Shown here: in pieces, positions 34,501 through 43,260 of the stretch
Numbering within the stretch: the first letter of the stretch is position 1
Layout of the letters: each line of letters begins with the position of its first letter
Origin: CAZFBA01 sp964517135
GTDB lineage: Bacteria; Cyanobacteriota; Vampirovibrionia; JBFMGH01
DNA length: 64,000 bases
Direction of reading: 5' to 3'
Assembly: GCA_964517135.1 (NCBI GenBank)
Contig: CAZFBA010000004.1
Coordinates: forward strand, 1 to 64,000
Program-made: the position numbers and the translations under genes
The notes under the pieces: model-generated
Databases searched by the model: none
Told to the model about the DNA's origin: nothing
What the model saw: only the letters and a program-made list of their open reading frames with translations

Positions 34501-37167
34501 TATCCCTGAGGCATTCAGGGCGATATGTTTTGCCTGAATGATCTGTTCATCAGTACCAGCTGCATTAAGAATATTTCCAGAGTTATTATTTATTAAAACA
34601 TCTCCTTTGGTAGAAGATAAAAGACCTGATAACAAAACATCCGAGCTAGAATTGTTAGTAATATTAATTCCTTCAGGGCCTTCATTATTATTAATATTTA
34701 CGCTTATCTTGTCATATCTGGATGTTACAGGTTTATTATTAATAGTAATACTTCCAGGTGTACCTTCAGCAACTTGTAACGTATCAATATTCAGATTATG
34801 GCTTGAATTGTTAATTATATTAACGTTTCCATTTCCACCGGTAACAGAAAGAGAACCCTTACCCTGAACTTTTTTACCGGAGATAGTGATTGTTCCACCT
34901 TCTCCACCAATAATTGTATCTTTGTTAATATATATTTGGCCATTTGCAATTTCTGGTATAAGGTTACTTGATGGGTCAATTGAGCCGTTGTTTCTAACCA
35001 TAAGGTATTGACTGCGGTCATTGCCGGCTGTTATAGACCCATCAATAAAGACGTTGCCTTTTTGAGCTTCTATTGTAACATTCTTATCAACTGTTACAGA
35101 AGCATTTTGTGTAATACCGGCATTCTTTTTGTCACTGGATAGAACTAAATTACTGGCATGAACATCTGTATTTTTGCCCGAAATAAAGGTATGACCGTCA
35201 GCAGACAAAACAATGTTGCCGTCAGCAGTTACATTAACAGATTTTTTATTACTATTGTTACCGGTTCCAAGTAAAATAGAGCCATTTTTAGCTTCAGAAG
35301 AAAGTATTATGTTTCCTTTAGCCATGATATTAGTATTACTATTATTACCGGCCGCTTCTATATTTAGATTTTTAGCACTATTAACAATTAAATCATTGCC
35401 AATATTAAGGTTTCCAGAGATATTTGTTTTGTTAAATGTATTTACAGAGAGATTATTGTTAATACCTATATTTCCATTTACAGAAATTAAATTTACAGCA
35501 TTAAGGGTTAAGTTGCCTGGTATATTAAGATTTGCATTAACATTGAGTTTGTTAGTAGCAAAGAATATTTTACTATTGCAACCAATAATGATATTTTCAG
35601 CGTTAATAGTATCCAGTTCATAGTCATATAAATTTAAATCAGTTAGCATTGCGTGTAAAAACCCGTTAAAGAACTTATTTCTACTTTTCCCCGGGTTGTT
35701 ATTGCTTGATTTAATGTTGATATTGCCGATAAATGCACGATTAATGATAGCGTTACCAGAGCCTGCAATGATTTCAGGTTTTACGCCAGAGGTATCTATA
35801 AACAGGTTATTTGCTCTAAAGATTATATCTCCTGATTTGTAGTTATTGTTAGCAAATGAGTATATTCTGGTATTAGGTTCTATATCCAGGGAGAGAGATT
35901 CAAATTTAATATTTCCTGAGTCTCCCTGAGATGGTGCAGTTGAATGGTCTTCAGTATATACATTATTCAGGTTTCTTGAAGAAATAGTAGTTCCTTCTTT
36001 AACAAGAATATTATTTAGAGCCTGGAACGTAAGGTTAGATCCATCTGAAAACCTGCCACCATTAATAACAAGGTTAAACGGATCAATAAGAATTTCACCT
36101 GGCTTACCGTTAAAAGCTTTTGCATTGATAGTGCCTTTTGTTAAAACAGTATCTTCAGCACTAACTTCTGCAAAACCACCATCACCAGATATTTTACCGG
36201 CACTTGCATCAACAAGAGCACCTTTATTTAGGTAGGTATTCTTGCCGTATATATAGATATAGCCGCCATCTGCCTGTTTTCCATGGCCCATAGCCGTTAT
36301 TTTACTGGTTTCAGTCATTGTTATATCAGCATCAGATGTTATTTTTATGTTTCCAGCTTTTTTATTAAGGCTATCAGCTTCTATTGTGCCTTTATTTACA
36401 AAGTTTGCTTTTGAGGCTAATGTAATGTTTCCGCCTTCATATAATGCCATTTCAGCACGTTCAAGTTCTTCTGTATTTATAATATCTGATATATCTACAT
36501 TATTTAGAGAGGATTGACTCTGATTAAAAGAGTTTGCAGAAATTTTTCCGGTATTAATAATTGAACCTGTGTCTAATTTTACATTATTGATTGCTCTAAT
36601 GGTTCCATAATTGATTATAGAAGCATTCTGATTAACAGGTACATTATTGTTTAAAAGGTTAATGACAGCCTGATTATCTGGGTTTCCCGATGAGTTAAAG
36701 AAATTATTCATATAACTATGTGATGGAGTAATAGCTGTCAGGCTTCCTACGTTTATGACCCCCTGGCTTCCAACAGTTATACCATAAGGGTTAACAAGGT
36801 ATATGTTTCCGCCTATTTTGCCACCTTTAATACTGTTAAGAATGCCGTTAATATTAGTTTTTTCACTATGTATCAGGTTTATGAGGTTGTTAGCTTTTGA
36901 TGGTACGACAAGATTAACAGTATTACCTTTATCAACATTAAACTTTTGAAAGGAGTTAAAAGCGTTTTGACCTTTAATAGTTTTTGTATTAACTGTTGTA
37001 AGTGAATCATTCACTTTTAAAGTTGTGTTAGTTTTTCCATCAACAATAATTTGCTGAGAAAAAGCTGGCAAAATCTGTACCGATAAAGCAAGTGATACAA
37101 TACCTGCAATAAAGACACTATTATCCAGCAAAATGTTTTTAGCCTGTCTATTCCTTCTTCTTACCAT
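31564..37167 (-). CDS. Giant TpsA-like adhesin with haemagglutination-activity (TPS) domain
   Basis: A secreted 1867-residue protein. The signal region (about 1-38, ending LPAFSQ) is followed by a two-partner-secretion domain (about 39-165) with the markers AFNSFQKFNV, LVNPYGITVG (126-130 NPYGI) and the preceding NINGIL. The rest is a long series of short beta repeats rich in Asn, Gly, Ser, Thr, Ile and Asp (GNITLASKA, GNIYLS, GDINIT types), as in FHA-like beta-helix exoproteins. There is no C-terminal autotransporter or anchor domain. Such proteins need a TpsB outer-membrane transporter, and none is in the window. GAGGG precedes the ATG. Probable role in attachment to surfaces or hosts. Confidence 0.88.
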   Translation of the reverse strand: MVRRRNRQAKNILLDNSVFIAGIVSLALSVQILPAFSQQIIVDGKTNTTLKVNDSLTTVNTKTIKGQNAFNSFQKFNVDKGNTVNLVVPSKANNLINLIHSEKTNINGILNSIKGGKIGGNIYLVNPYGITVGSQGVINVGSLTAITPSHSYMNNFFNSSGNPDNQAVINLLNNNVPVNQNASIINYGTIRAINNVKLDTGSIINTGKISANSFNQSQSSLNNVDISDIINTEELERAEMALYEGGNITLASKANFVNKGTIEADSLNKKAGNIKITSDADITMTETSKITAMGHGKQADGGYIYIYGKNTYLNKGALVDASAGKISGDGGFAEVSAEDTVLTKGTINAKAFNGKPGEILIDPFNLVINGGRFSDGSNLTFQALNNILVKEGTTISSRNLNNVYTEDHSTAPSQGDSGNIKFESLSLDIEPNTRIYSFANNNYKSGDIIFRANNLFIDTSGVKPEIIAGSGNAIINRAFIGNINIKSSNNNPGKSRNKFFNGFLHAMLTDLNLYDYELDTINAENIIIGCNSKIFFATNKLNVNANLNIPGNLTLNAVNLISVNGNIGINNNLSVNTFNKTNISGNLNIGNDLIVNSAKNLNIEAAGNNSNTNIMAKGNIILSSEAKNGSILLGTGNNSNKKSVNVTADGNIVLSADGHTFISGKNTDVHASNLVLSSDKKNAGITQNASVTVDKNVTIEAQKGNVFIDGSITAGNDRSQYLMVRNNGSIDPSSNLIPEIANGQIYINKDTIIGGEGGTITISGKKVQGKGSLSVTGGNGNVNIINNSSHNLNIDTLQVAEGTPGSITINNKPVTSRYDKISVNINNNEGPEGINITNNSSSDVLLSGLLSSTKGDVLINNNSGNILNAAGTDEQIIQAKHIALNASGIGQSPSQTVNIDTINGGNLTAISSQSDIYVSELSGDLYVNSVQAKGNVYLSSAGSILDGNTVSEEAKISGNALTLIAGETGNIGNNTPEGILEIETTDKLTAMAEGGSIYLKETGPEPTVIVDTLKAKDNIYLHADWKIQNFEGSSITTTANNSKITLITDDTKLFDDATNTGGTIQTGSDGYVSIERTTPGDIHASYQGDDNLYHPSSGETTFVTTRELSTISTGFVEIIAHQGQEIWGDTQDLNIIIDDDYDFLSNPVNVENGIIHILRKTDGILTLGGTIDDIGVITQNEINNITADDILLGNVLDPSIWEYGNTIEIRLLSPDFSTTSSTSGASNVTLITSGNIIDANPSSTTPLLAKNLNLVAGAAGSGSIGGPGTQTIDIQLVEDGSLSATATDDINVTHYNSDMLLDKVHSETGNVQLTSMQGILDANGDDVNVIAAKDITLTAYPLSNIGTETDFIEINSATSGTGSVSAQGSNIYLNEIEGDLNINQIANGRYFANYVYLKASDSNGASILDYDISSDSTYNIRAYTTSLEAKYGSIGSGGIGDNGDIDIQAYDLAVLEKIEAGTAEGFTDPVTINIQHNGGSSARALRIGEIISNEYSTVNISTNGEIIDSELTDNPDVDITANIINLSSARGIGYGYVRENNTYVNSMIDIKLIGENPLLNTTFLDILRLTSDGDMHLGNLTSTTTSSTSSMLLISRNGSILDGLKTGEANIQAPWTTPLVHIEAIESTSGYGGYIGSQENPVVLNITSGSNDYVKTVSNNDTFLKNINTSGQLQIMTSTSGGNYSLESDNTVSLIRNPNSTPAILSAGDIYIKTNSLVSDYITPSYNEEVLIEGHNINIVANDSIGAPLVGDIDIICYGSLSATSAGNIYFDSPLDIQVDSIIANGVVSITSGESITLGEITTSGDVNLLATGSVTAISDPGVINISSADIVITAGETIGTELQPIEVLSSTGIVTADAPEVYVNEN

Positions 37168-37837
37168 TTAAAATCCCTCTAATTGTTGCCTGACACCTAT
37201 CCAAAACCAATAAATAATCAATAACTAAAACATATCAGCATTTAAGACTTACATATTTATGAAAAAAGCCCTATAAGACGGAGGTCGTCATTAAATTCTT
37301 TTAAACAGCTAGTTATCTGGATGTTTACCTTAAATTACCCTGGTCGAACGAAAGAGGTTCATTATGCCTTTAAATAGTATTATTCCCTTAATTGAAGCAG
37401 TTAAAACCACTTTCTGATTGAAAGAAACATTTCTTATCATCAGTAAAAAATTTTCATAAATAAGCTATAGATTTAAAAATCTTTATTAAATCATTATAAC
37501 AAAGAAAAAAGATTTTTTTATAGTGCTTTTTGCCCAAAAAATCTGGAACAAATTACTCTTTTTTTTTTACTGGTCTCCGGTAAAAGATTTTATTTAGATG
37601 TATAAAGCCTGTCATAATATCTGTTTTGGATTAGAAAATTTTACAGGAAGTTAAATTAAAGAAACTGGCAAAAACCAAACCCTCAGATAAAATTTAACCG
37701 GACAGTAATGTCTTTTTTTTATAATCGAAACCAAAACCTATTATCTTAGTTATTTATTGGCTTATAAAATGGGGTTACTTCCATTTTGCAGTTTATCTAT
37801 AGTAAAATGATTCTGGATAGTAAAAAGGGAAACCATT
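37168..37837. other. 670-bp spacer upstream of the adhesin
   Basis: Holds the promoter region of the adhesin and, at 37669-37710, a dispersed repeat. A 17-codon frame at 37364-37417 (MPLNSIIPLIEAVKTTF) has a good GAGG site; it could be a leader peptide but is too short to trust. T-rich stretches at 37509 and 37556 have no stem worth calling. Confidence 0.45.
37669..37710. repeat. 42-bp dispersed repeat, copy B
   Basis: Same orientation and sequence as 814-855, differing at about two positions. Located 128 bp upstream of the 37838 gene. Confidence 0.8.
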
Positions 37838-38035
37838 ATGGCAAAAGAGCTTGAAAACCTCAAATTACAAACCATTCTTGGCACAGGAGATTTATCTTTT
37901 AGTGCCCTTGAAAATGATCTTGCCAGAAAATTTAATATTCCACCTGAACAATTCAAAAAATTATTAATGGAATCAGAAACCAATGAAGAGTTTCTGGAAA
38001 AGATTAATGCTAAAGAGGTTATAAACAATGAGTAA
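37838..38035 (+). CDS. Small helical protein, 65 residues
   Basis: Not recognised. The product is charged and predicted helical (LARKFNIPPEQFKKLLMESETNEEFLEKI), without Cys or membrane segment. The ribosome site AAAGGGA supports the ATG. It overlaps the next gene by 8 bp, so the two are co-translated. The arrangement of a small acidic protein followed by a 129-residue partner resembles toxin-antitoxin pairs, but neither sequence matches a toxin family I know. Confidence 0.6.
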   Translation: MAKELENLKLQTILGTGDLSFSALENDLARKFNIPPEQFKKLLMESETNEEFLEKINAKEVINNE

Positions 38036-38417
38036 AGCTATTAATTGGCCGGCTGAATATCTCAATGAGGTTATAAACGAAAACGCAGAAGATGAAAAAA
38101 TTGCCCTGAGAACAGGATCTATATATTATGATCATTGTTACTATGTTCCTGATGAAGTTGTAGATATCAGGGTAAATCATAAAGTCATCAGGCAGGGTAT
38201 TATCACAAAAGAATTGAAGCTATGCAAGATTAAAGAGCTTACGGAAGAAGACCTTTCAAAAGAGAAAAGCGATCTAAAGACTTTAGATAAAATAGTAAGT
38301 TATCTTTCCAGGGTCTATGATCAGGATATAACGCCTGAATCAGAAATTACTGTTGTTTATTATAGAAATTTATCAAAATCTGAGATGTCAGATCGTGTAG
38401 ATGACCCTCATATGTAG
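38028..38417 (+). CDS. Unknown protein, 129 residues, coupled to the 37838 gene
   Basis: Not recognised. The middle is beta-rich and regular (YVPDEVVDIRVNHKVIRQG), then a Glu/Lys-rich helix, then ITVVYYRN near the C-terminus, compatible with a small alpha/beta domain. Soluble, no signal peptide. It starts inside the upstream gene. The convergent yifB gene ends 54 bp away. Confidence 0.6.
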   Translation: MSKAINWPAEYLNEVINENAEDEKIALRTGSIYYDHCYYVPDEVVDIRVNHKVIRQGIITKELKLCKIKELTEEDLSKEKSDLKTLDKIVSYLSRVYDQDITPESEITVVYYRNLSKSEMSDRVDDPHM

Positions 38418-38470
38418 ATTATTGCATAATAATGAGATTTTGTTTGCCTGTATCCTTCTTTTTATAGTTT

Positions 38471-39997
38471 TTAGCTAATTGTCCTGTATTGGAGGGCTTC
38501 TGCGATATGATGTGTTTGAATGTCTTTTTCGGCTGACAGATCAGCAATAGTTCTTGATAACCGCAATAGACGGTCATATGCCCTTGCGCTGAGCTGCATC
38601 TGCCTTATTGCAGATAAAAGCAATGCTTCAGAATCTTCTTTTAGTTTGCAGTGCCTTTTAATCAATCGTGAATTCATCTGGGCATTACATACAATACCAT
38701 CTTTTTTAAATCGCTCAACTTGCCTGTTGCGAGCCTGAATTACTCTTTCTCTAATCTGTTCTGATGACAGGCCTTCAGGAGTATGACCAATGATTTCTTT
38801 TTCATCAAGCCTGGTAACTTCTACCTGTATATCAATTCTGTCAAGCAACGGGCCTGAAAGCCTTGACCAGTATTTTAATACCTGCGAATCGGAACAAACG
38901 CACTTTTTGATGCTATCCCCTCTGAAACCACAGGGGCAGGGATTCATTGCCAGCATCAATATAAAATCAGCAGGATAAGTTACACTTAACTGTGCCCTGC
39001 TTATAGTAACGACTTTATCTTCTAGAGGCTGTCTCAATACTTCAAGCACATTACGTGGAAACTCAACAGCTTCATCCAGAAAGAGAACCCCCCTGTGTGA
39101 TAAACTAATTTCTCCTGGCTTAGGTATATTCCCTCCTCCAATAATACCCACAGAAGATGCTGTATGGTGTGGAGCCCTGAATGGCCGTCTGGTAATAAGT
39201 CCTTTGCCAGAGGGCAGCATACCACTTACACTGTATATCTTGCTTACTTCAAGAGCTTCAGAATACTCAAGAGGTGGAAGTATACCTGCAAAAGCTTTGG
39301 CCAGCATGCTTTTACCTGCTCCCGGAGAGCCAGCCATCAATACATTGTGTCCACCGGCGGCAGCTATTTCCAGTGCTCGCTTAATGTGTTCCTGACCTTT
39401 GACTTCGCAAAAATCAGGAATATTTAAGGCTTCTGTTGTCTCTAAAAACAGAGATTTTTTATCTACTCTGACAGGTTTTTTTGTGCCTGTGCCATTTAAA
39501 ATTTCTACTGCTTCAAGCAGGTTAGTTACTCCATAAACATCTATATCATCTATGAGAGCGGCTTCCCGGCTATTTTCTTCTGGCACAATAAGGTTTTTAA
39601 TACCGCTGTCTTTTGCAGCAATAGCAATCGGCAAAACACCGTTTACAGGCCTCAAAGAGCCATCCAGTGAAAGTTCACCCAGAAAACAATATTCTTTTGA
39701 ATTTTCAATGGATAAATATTCTGCTGCCGCCAAAACACCAATGGCCAGTGGCAGGTCAAACGCTGATCCTTCTTTTCTTATGTCAGCTGGTGCAAGGTTT
39801 ATGATAACTTTCTTACCCGGAAAAATATAACCTGAATTTTTAATAGCAGCTTTAATTCTTTCTTTTGCCTCTGATACAGCTGCATCTGGCAAGCCAACTA
39901 TTACTATTCCTGGTAATGATGATGCAATATCAACTTCAACTTCAATAATATACCCTTCTATTCCTACTGTTGCCCCTGTCATTACAATTGCAAACAT
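38471..39997 (-). CDS. YifB/ComM-family Mg-chelatase-like AAA ATPase
   Basis: A full-length 508-residue member of the YifB/ComM family; ComM is a hexameric helicase that aids branch migration during natural transformation in some bacteria. An N-terminal Lon-substrate-like domain (about 1-180, opening IVMTGATVGIEGYIIEVEVDI) precedes the ATPase: Walker A AGSPGAGKS (about 222-230), Walker B VLFLDEAVEF and a Cys-containing zinc-like MNPCPCGFRGD loop. A C-terminal Mg_chelatase_C domain ends with AYDRLLRLSRTIADL. Monocistronic. Its presence hints at, but does not prove, natural competence. Confidence 0.93.
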   Translation of the reverse strand: MFAIVMTGATVGIEGYIIEVEVDIASSLPGIVIVGLPDAAVSEAKERIKAAIKNSGYIFPGKKVIINLAPADIRKEGSAFDLPLAIGVLAAAEYLSIENSKEYCFLGELSLDGSLRPVNGVLPIAIAAKDSGIKNLIVPEENSREAALIDDIDVYGVTNLLEAVEILNGTGTKKPVRVDKKSLFLETTEALNIPDFCEVKGQEHIKRALEIAAAGGHNVLMAGSPGAGKSMLAKAFAGILPPLEYSEALEVSKIYSVSGMLPSGKGLITRRPFRAPHHTASSVGIIGGGNIPKPGEISLSHRGVLFLDEAVEFPRNVLEVLRQPLEDKVVTISRAQLSVTYPADFILMLAMNPCPCGFRGDSIKKCVCSDSQVLKYWSRLSGPLLDRIDIQVEVTRLDEKEIIGHTPEGLSSEQIRERVIQARNRQVERFKKDGIVCNAQMNSRLIKRHCKLKEDSEALLLSAIRQMQLSARAYDRLLRLSRTIADLSAEKDIQTHHIAEALQYRTIS

Positions 39998-40172
39998 TGC
40001 TAATCCTCTAATTGATGTATTTGAGTATATTCCATTTTAGGTTATCTTAAATATAAAAATAATTTTAAATTTAATTTATTAAGGGTTCTTTCCGATAATT
40101 ATTAAATACTGTTATTTTATTTTAAACGGCAAACTGCAAAAGTAAAAATTAAAATTTATTAGCCAGAGACAA

Positions 40173-43100
40173 ATGAAGATGGAGCAAAACATTAAAAACG
40201 CACATCAACAGAAAACGGCCACAAAAATTAAGTGGCCAGAAAATATTGATGCAGAAATAAATAAAATAAAGGCTAAATTATTTTCATTTCCTATAAAAGA
40301 GGTGGGGAGATGCCTTGAACATAAAAATATTATATTTAAGTGTGCCGGTATCAGGGTTTTAGGAGATTTAAAAAACAAAGACTACCTGGATGAGCTGATC
40401 AAACTTCTTGATAATAAATCTAATAAGCTTATCAGGCTTGAAGTTATCAGAACACTTGGCAAAATCAAAGATAAAAGCGCAGTAGAACCTTTATTGAGGT
40501 TATTAAACTATGAACCACTTGAAATAAGAGTAACATCAATAATGGCTCTGGCTCATATAGGATCAACCTACGTTATACCGTATTTTATAGAAACGCTCGA
40601 AGACAGGGATCCACGGGTTAGAATTGCTACGGCAGAGGCCTTTGTTATACTTGGAGATAAAAGAAGTATTATTCACCTTAAAGGCAAAATGCTTGACCCT
40701 GATGAAAAAGTACGAAAGGTTGCTAAAAGGTGTATTAACCTCCTTAAATACGGGCAGGAAGCTGAACCGGCAGACCTTGAAACTCCTGTCACTGCTCCAC
40801 AAACCTCTCAGAAAACAGTCCCTATTAAACCTGTTAAACCAGAAATAGTTGCAGGTGAAGAGGTTAAAGAGCTACCAGAAGCCAAAAAGGCTACAAAGCA
40901 GGATAAACCAGCTAAAAAAGAACCCGCAAAACCAGTTGCTCCTGAAAAGCCTGAAAAAGACAGAGATGCCATCAAAAAAGGTATTTCAGAAATAGGTGGT
41001 GCAAAATACCTTGATGACATACCGCTTGAAGAACCCGTTATAAGTGAAGAATTGGCTCAGGAACTTAATATACCCATACAGGAAGTTGAAGAAAAGAAAG
41101 AACCTATAATTATTGAACCTGAAATAACAGATTTTACTGAAGATGAGACAGAATTAACCGAAGATGAGACAGAATTAGCCGAAGATGAGACAGAATTAGC
41201 CGAAGATGAGACAGAAATAACCGAAGATGAGACAGAATTAACCGAAGATGAGATAGAATTAGCCGAAGATGAGACAGATTTAGCAGAAGACGAGATAGAT
41301 TTAGCTGAAGATAAGATAGATTTAGCAGAAGACGAGACAGATTTCGCTGAAGATGAGACAGATTTTGCTGAAGATGAGACAGATTTAATAGAATATGAGA
41401 CAGGTTTAGCTGAATATGAGACAGAATTAGCCGAAGATGAGACTGATTTAGCTGAAAGTGAGACTGATTCTGCTGTAGATGTCTCTGAAATTATTGATAA
41501 AGAACCGTTAAAAACCTTTGAGCAAATCCAGCAGGATGAAATAGAAACCGAACTGGAACTCCAGGAAGAAGCAGAAGAAATAGAAGAAGCTCTTGCAGGC
41601 ATTGATGATATTGTAGAAGGAATGGTGGAAGAGCTTTTGCCTGAACATAAAGATGACGATGAAGACTATACAGATCTTTATCCTGATGATTTCTTTGATA
41701 TAGAACTGCCTGAAAAACCTGTTGAAGGGGTGGTACCAGAAGAAATAGAGAAACCGTCAGATGTTCATACCACGGTTGAACCTGAAATACTTGATACAGA
41801 AGAAGAAGACATCTTTGAAGAAGACTATGACGAGGTAGTGTCAGAAGAAATAGAGAAACCGTCAGATGTTCATACTACGGTTGAACCTGAAATACCTGAT
41901 ACAGAAGAAGAAGACATCTTTGAAGAAGACTATGACGAGGTAGTGTCAGAAGAAATAGAGAAACCGTCAGATGTTCATACTACGGTTGAACCTGAAATAC
42001 CTGATACAGAAGAAGAAGACATCTTTGAAGAAGACTATGACGAGGTGGTGTCAGAAGAAATAGAGAAACCGTCAGATGTTCATACTACGGTTGAACCTGA
42101 AATACCTGATACAGAAGAAGAAGACATCTTTGAAGAAGACTATGACGAGGTGGTGTCAGAAGAAATAGAGAAACCGTCAGATGTTCATACNNNNNNNNNN
42201 NNNNNNNNNNNNNNNNNNNNNNNNNNNNNNNNNNNNNNNNNNNNNNNNNNNNNNNNNNNNNNNNNNNNNNNNNNNNNNNNNNNNNNNNNNAAGACTATGA
42301 CGAGGTGNNNNNNNNNNNNNNNNNNNNNNNNNNNNNNNNNNNNNNNNNNNNNNNNNNNNNNNNNNNNNNNNNNNNNNNNNNNNNNNNNNNNNNNNNNNNN
42401 NNNNNNNGTGTCAGAAGAAATAGAGAAACCGTCAGATGTTCATACAACCATAGAGCCTGAAATACCTGATACAGAAGAAGAAGACATCTTTGAAGAAGAT
42501 TATGACGAGGTGGTGTCAGAAGAAATAGAGAAACCGTCAGATGTTCATACAACCATAGAGCCTGAAACACTGGATAAAAAATCAGTAAAAGAGTTTGAAG
42601 ATCTTGATCAGGCCTATAAAGAAATGAAATCACACAGAAAAGAAAGTTCTTTGCAGCCTGTGGCCTATGGACCGGATGTGCCGGAAGATAAGCAAAAAAC
42701 TGCTGAGAAAGAGCCTGAAAAGCAGACAGATACTGCACCAGATGAAAAAGAGCTAAAATTCATTGAAATGCTTTCAAGCAAAAACCTTAAAGACAGGAAA
42801 AACGGGGTTAAAGGGCTTCATAATTCTAAGTCTCTTGATGCATTGAAAGCACTTGTCAAAGCTGCCAGTACAGATATAAGCTGGGTAAGAAAAGAGGCTA
42901 TTAAATCTATTTCTAATAGCCCTCTGGAAGATAAAGTAGGATATTTAATAACGTTTTTAAGTGATAGTAAATGGTATATCAGAGAAGAATCAGCTAAGGC
43001 CCTTGGTAACATGAAGTCACAGCGTGCATATGAGCCTCTGACATACTTACTGGAAGATGAAAACAAATGGGTACAGGAATCATCACTCAGGTCACTTAAT

Positions 43101-43202
43101 ATGATTGACCATAAGAAAACTGTAAAATTTGCAGAACAACTGCTTAATTCAGATCATATTAATGTAAAAAGTGCAGCACAGGGTATTTTAAACCAGAAAT
43201 AA
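40173..43202 (+). CDS. HEAT-repeat protein with long acidic tandem-repeat region
   Basis: The N-terminal 195 residues are PBS-lyase-type HEAT repeats (KDYLDELIKLLDNKSNKLIR, DRDPRVRIATAEAFV). A Lys/Pro/Glu linker follows, then 16 copies of a 7-residue acidic unit and at least seven copies of a 35-residue acidic unit, and finally a second set of HEAT repeats in the last 130 residues. No signal or membrane segment. Two 100-N gaps fall inside the 35-residue repeats, so the true length and even the continuity of the frame are unknown. A highly acidic disordered spacer between two HEAT modules suggests a scaffold or chromosome-binding role; this is inference. Confidence 0.8.
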   Translation: MKMEQNIKNAHQQKTATKIKWPENIDAEINKIKAKLFSFPIKEVGRCLEHKNIIFKCAGIRVLGDLKNKDYLDELIKLLDNKSNKLIRLEVIRTLGKIKDKSAVEPLLRLLNYEPLEIRVTSIMALAHIGSTYVIPYFIETLEDRDPRVRIATAEAFVILGDKRSIIHLKGKMLDPDEKVRKVAKRCINLLKYGQEAEPADLETPVTAPQTSQKTVPIKPVKPEIVAGEEVKELPEAKKATKQDKPAKKEPAKPVAPEKPEKDRDAIKKGISEIGGAKYLDDIPLEEPVISEELAQELNIPIQEVEEKKEPIIIEPEITDFTEDETELTEDETELAEDETELAEDETEITEDETELTEDEIELAEDETDLAEDEIDLAEDKIDLAEDETDFAEDETDFAEDETDLIEYETGLAEYETELAEDETDLAESETDSAVDVSEIIDKEPLKTFEQIQQDEIETELELQEEAEEIEEALAGIDDIVEGMVEELLPEHKDDDEDYTDLYPDDFFDIELPEKPVEGVVPEEIEKPSDVHTTVEPEILDTEEEDIFEEDYDEVVSEEIEKPSDVHTTVEPEIPDTEEEDIFEEDYDEVVSEEIEKPSDVHTTVEPEIPDTEEEDIFEEDYDEVVSEEIEKPSDVHTTVEPEIPDTEEEDIFEEDYDEVVSEEIEKPSDVHXXXXXXXXXXXXXXXXXXXXXXXXXXXXXXXXXXKTMTRXXXXXXXXXXXXXXXXXXXXXXXXXXXXXXXXXXVSEEIEKPSDVHTTIEPEIPDTEEEDIFEEDYDEVVSEEIEKPSDVHTTIEPETLDKKSVKEFEDLDQAYKEMKSHRKESSLQPVAYGPDVPEDKQKTAEKEPEKQTDTAPDEKELKFIEMLSSKNLKDRKNGVKGLHNSKSLDALKALVKAASTDISWVRKEAIKSISNSPLEDKVGYLITFLSDSKWYIREESAKALGNMKSQRAYEPLTYLLEDENKWVQESSLRSLNMIDHKKTVKFAEQLLNSDHINVKSAAQGILNQK
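41136..41471 (+). repeat. 21-bp coding tandem repeat (7 residues), 16 units
   Basis: Each unit encodes a variant of (T/A)-E-D-E-T-(E/D)-(L/F). The DNA is uniform in the first half and more diverged towards the 3' end. Confidence 0.93.
42191..42290. other. Assembly gap, 100 N
   Basis: Exactly 100 N inside the 105-bp repeat array; a conventional placeholder for unknown length. Confidence 1.
42308..42407. other. Assembly gap, 100 N
   Basis: Second 100-N placeholder, separated from the first by a 17-base island (42291-42307) that matches the repeat unit. Confidence 1.
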
Positions 43203-43229
43203 AACAGGGAATGAAAATCACTCCCTGTT
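43203..43229. terminator. Hairpin between convergent genes
   Basis: AACAGGGA / TCCCTGTT with an 11-base loop that can extend the stem by further pairs. It lies directly after the HEAT protein stop and before the DUF5320 gene end, so it may act in both directions. Confidence 0.6.
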
Positions 43230-43260
43230 ATTCATTAAGAAATGTACCTGATACGATTTG

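Larger units (their letters stand above)
41739..42570 (+). repeat. 105-bp coding tandem repeat (35 residues), at least 7 units
   Basis: GAAGAAATAGAGAAACCG begins units at 41739, 41844, 41949, 42054, 42159, 42414 and 42519. Where sequence is present the period is exactly 105 bp. Intermediate units are almost identical, which explains the assembly gaps. Confidence 0.95.

Noticed and set aside
41057..41602. 181-codon serine-rich frame on the minus strand
   Set aside because: It is the complement of the acidic repeat array of the HEAT protein; low complexity and no ribosome site.
40173..43202. CRISPR array or phase-variable repeat outside genes
   Set aside because: The 21-bp and 105-bp repeats are in-frame coding units without spacers.
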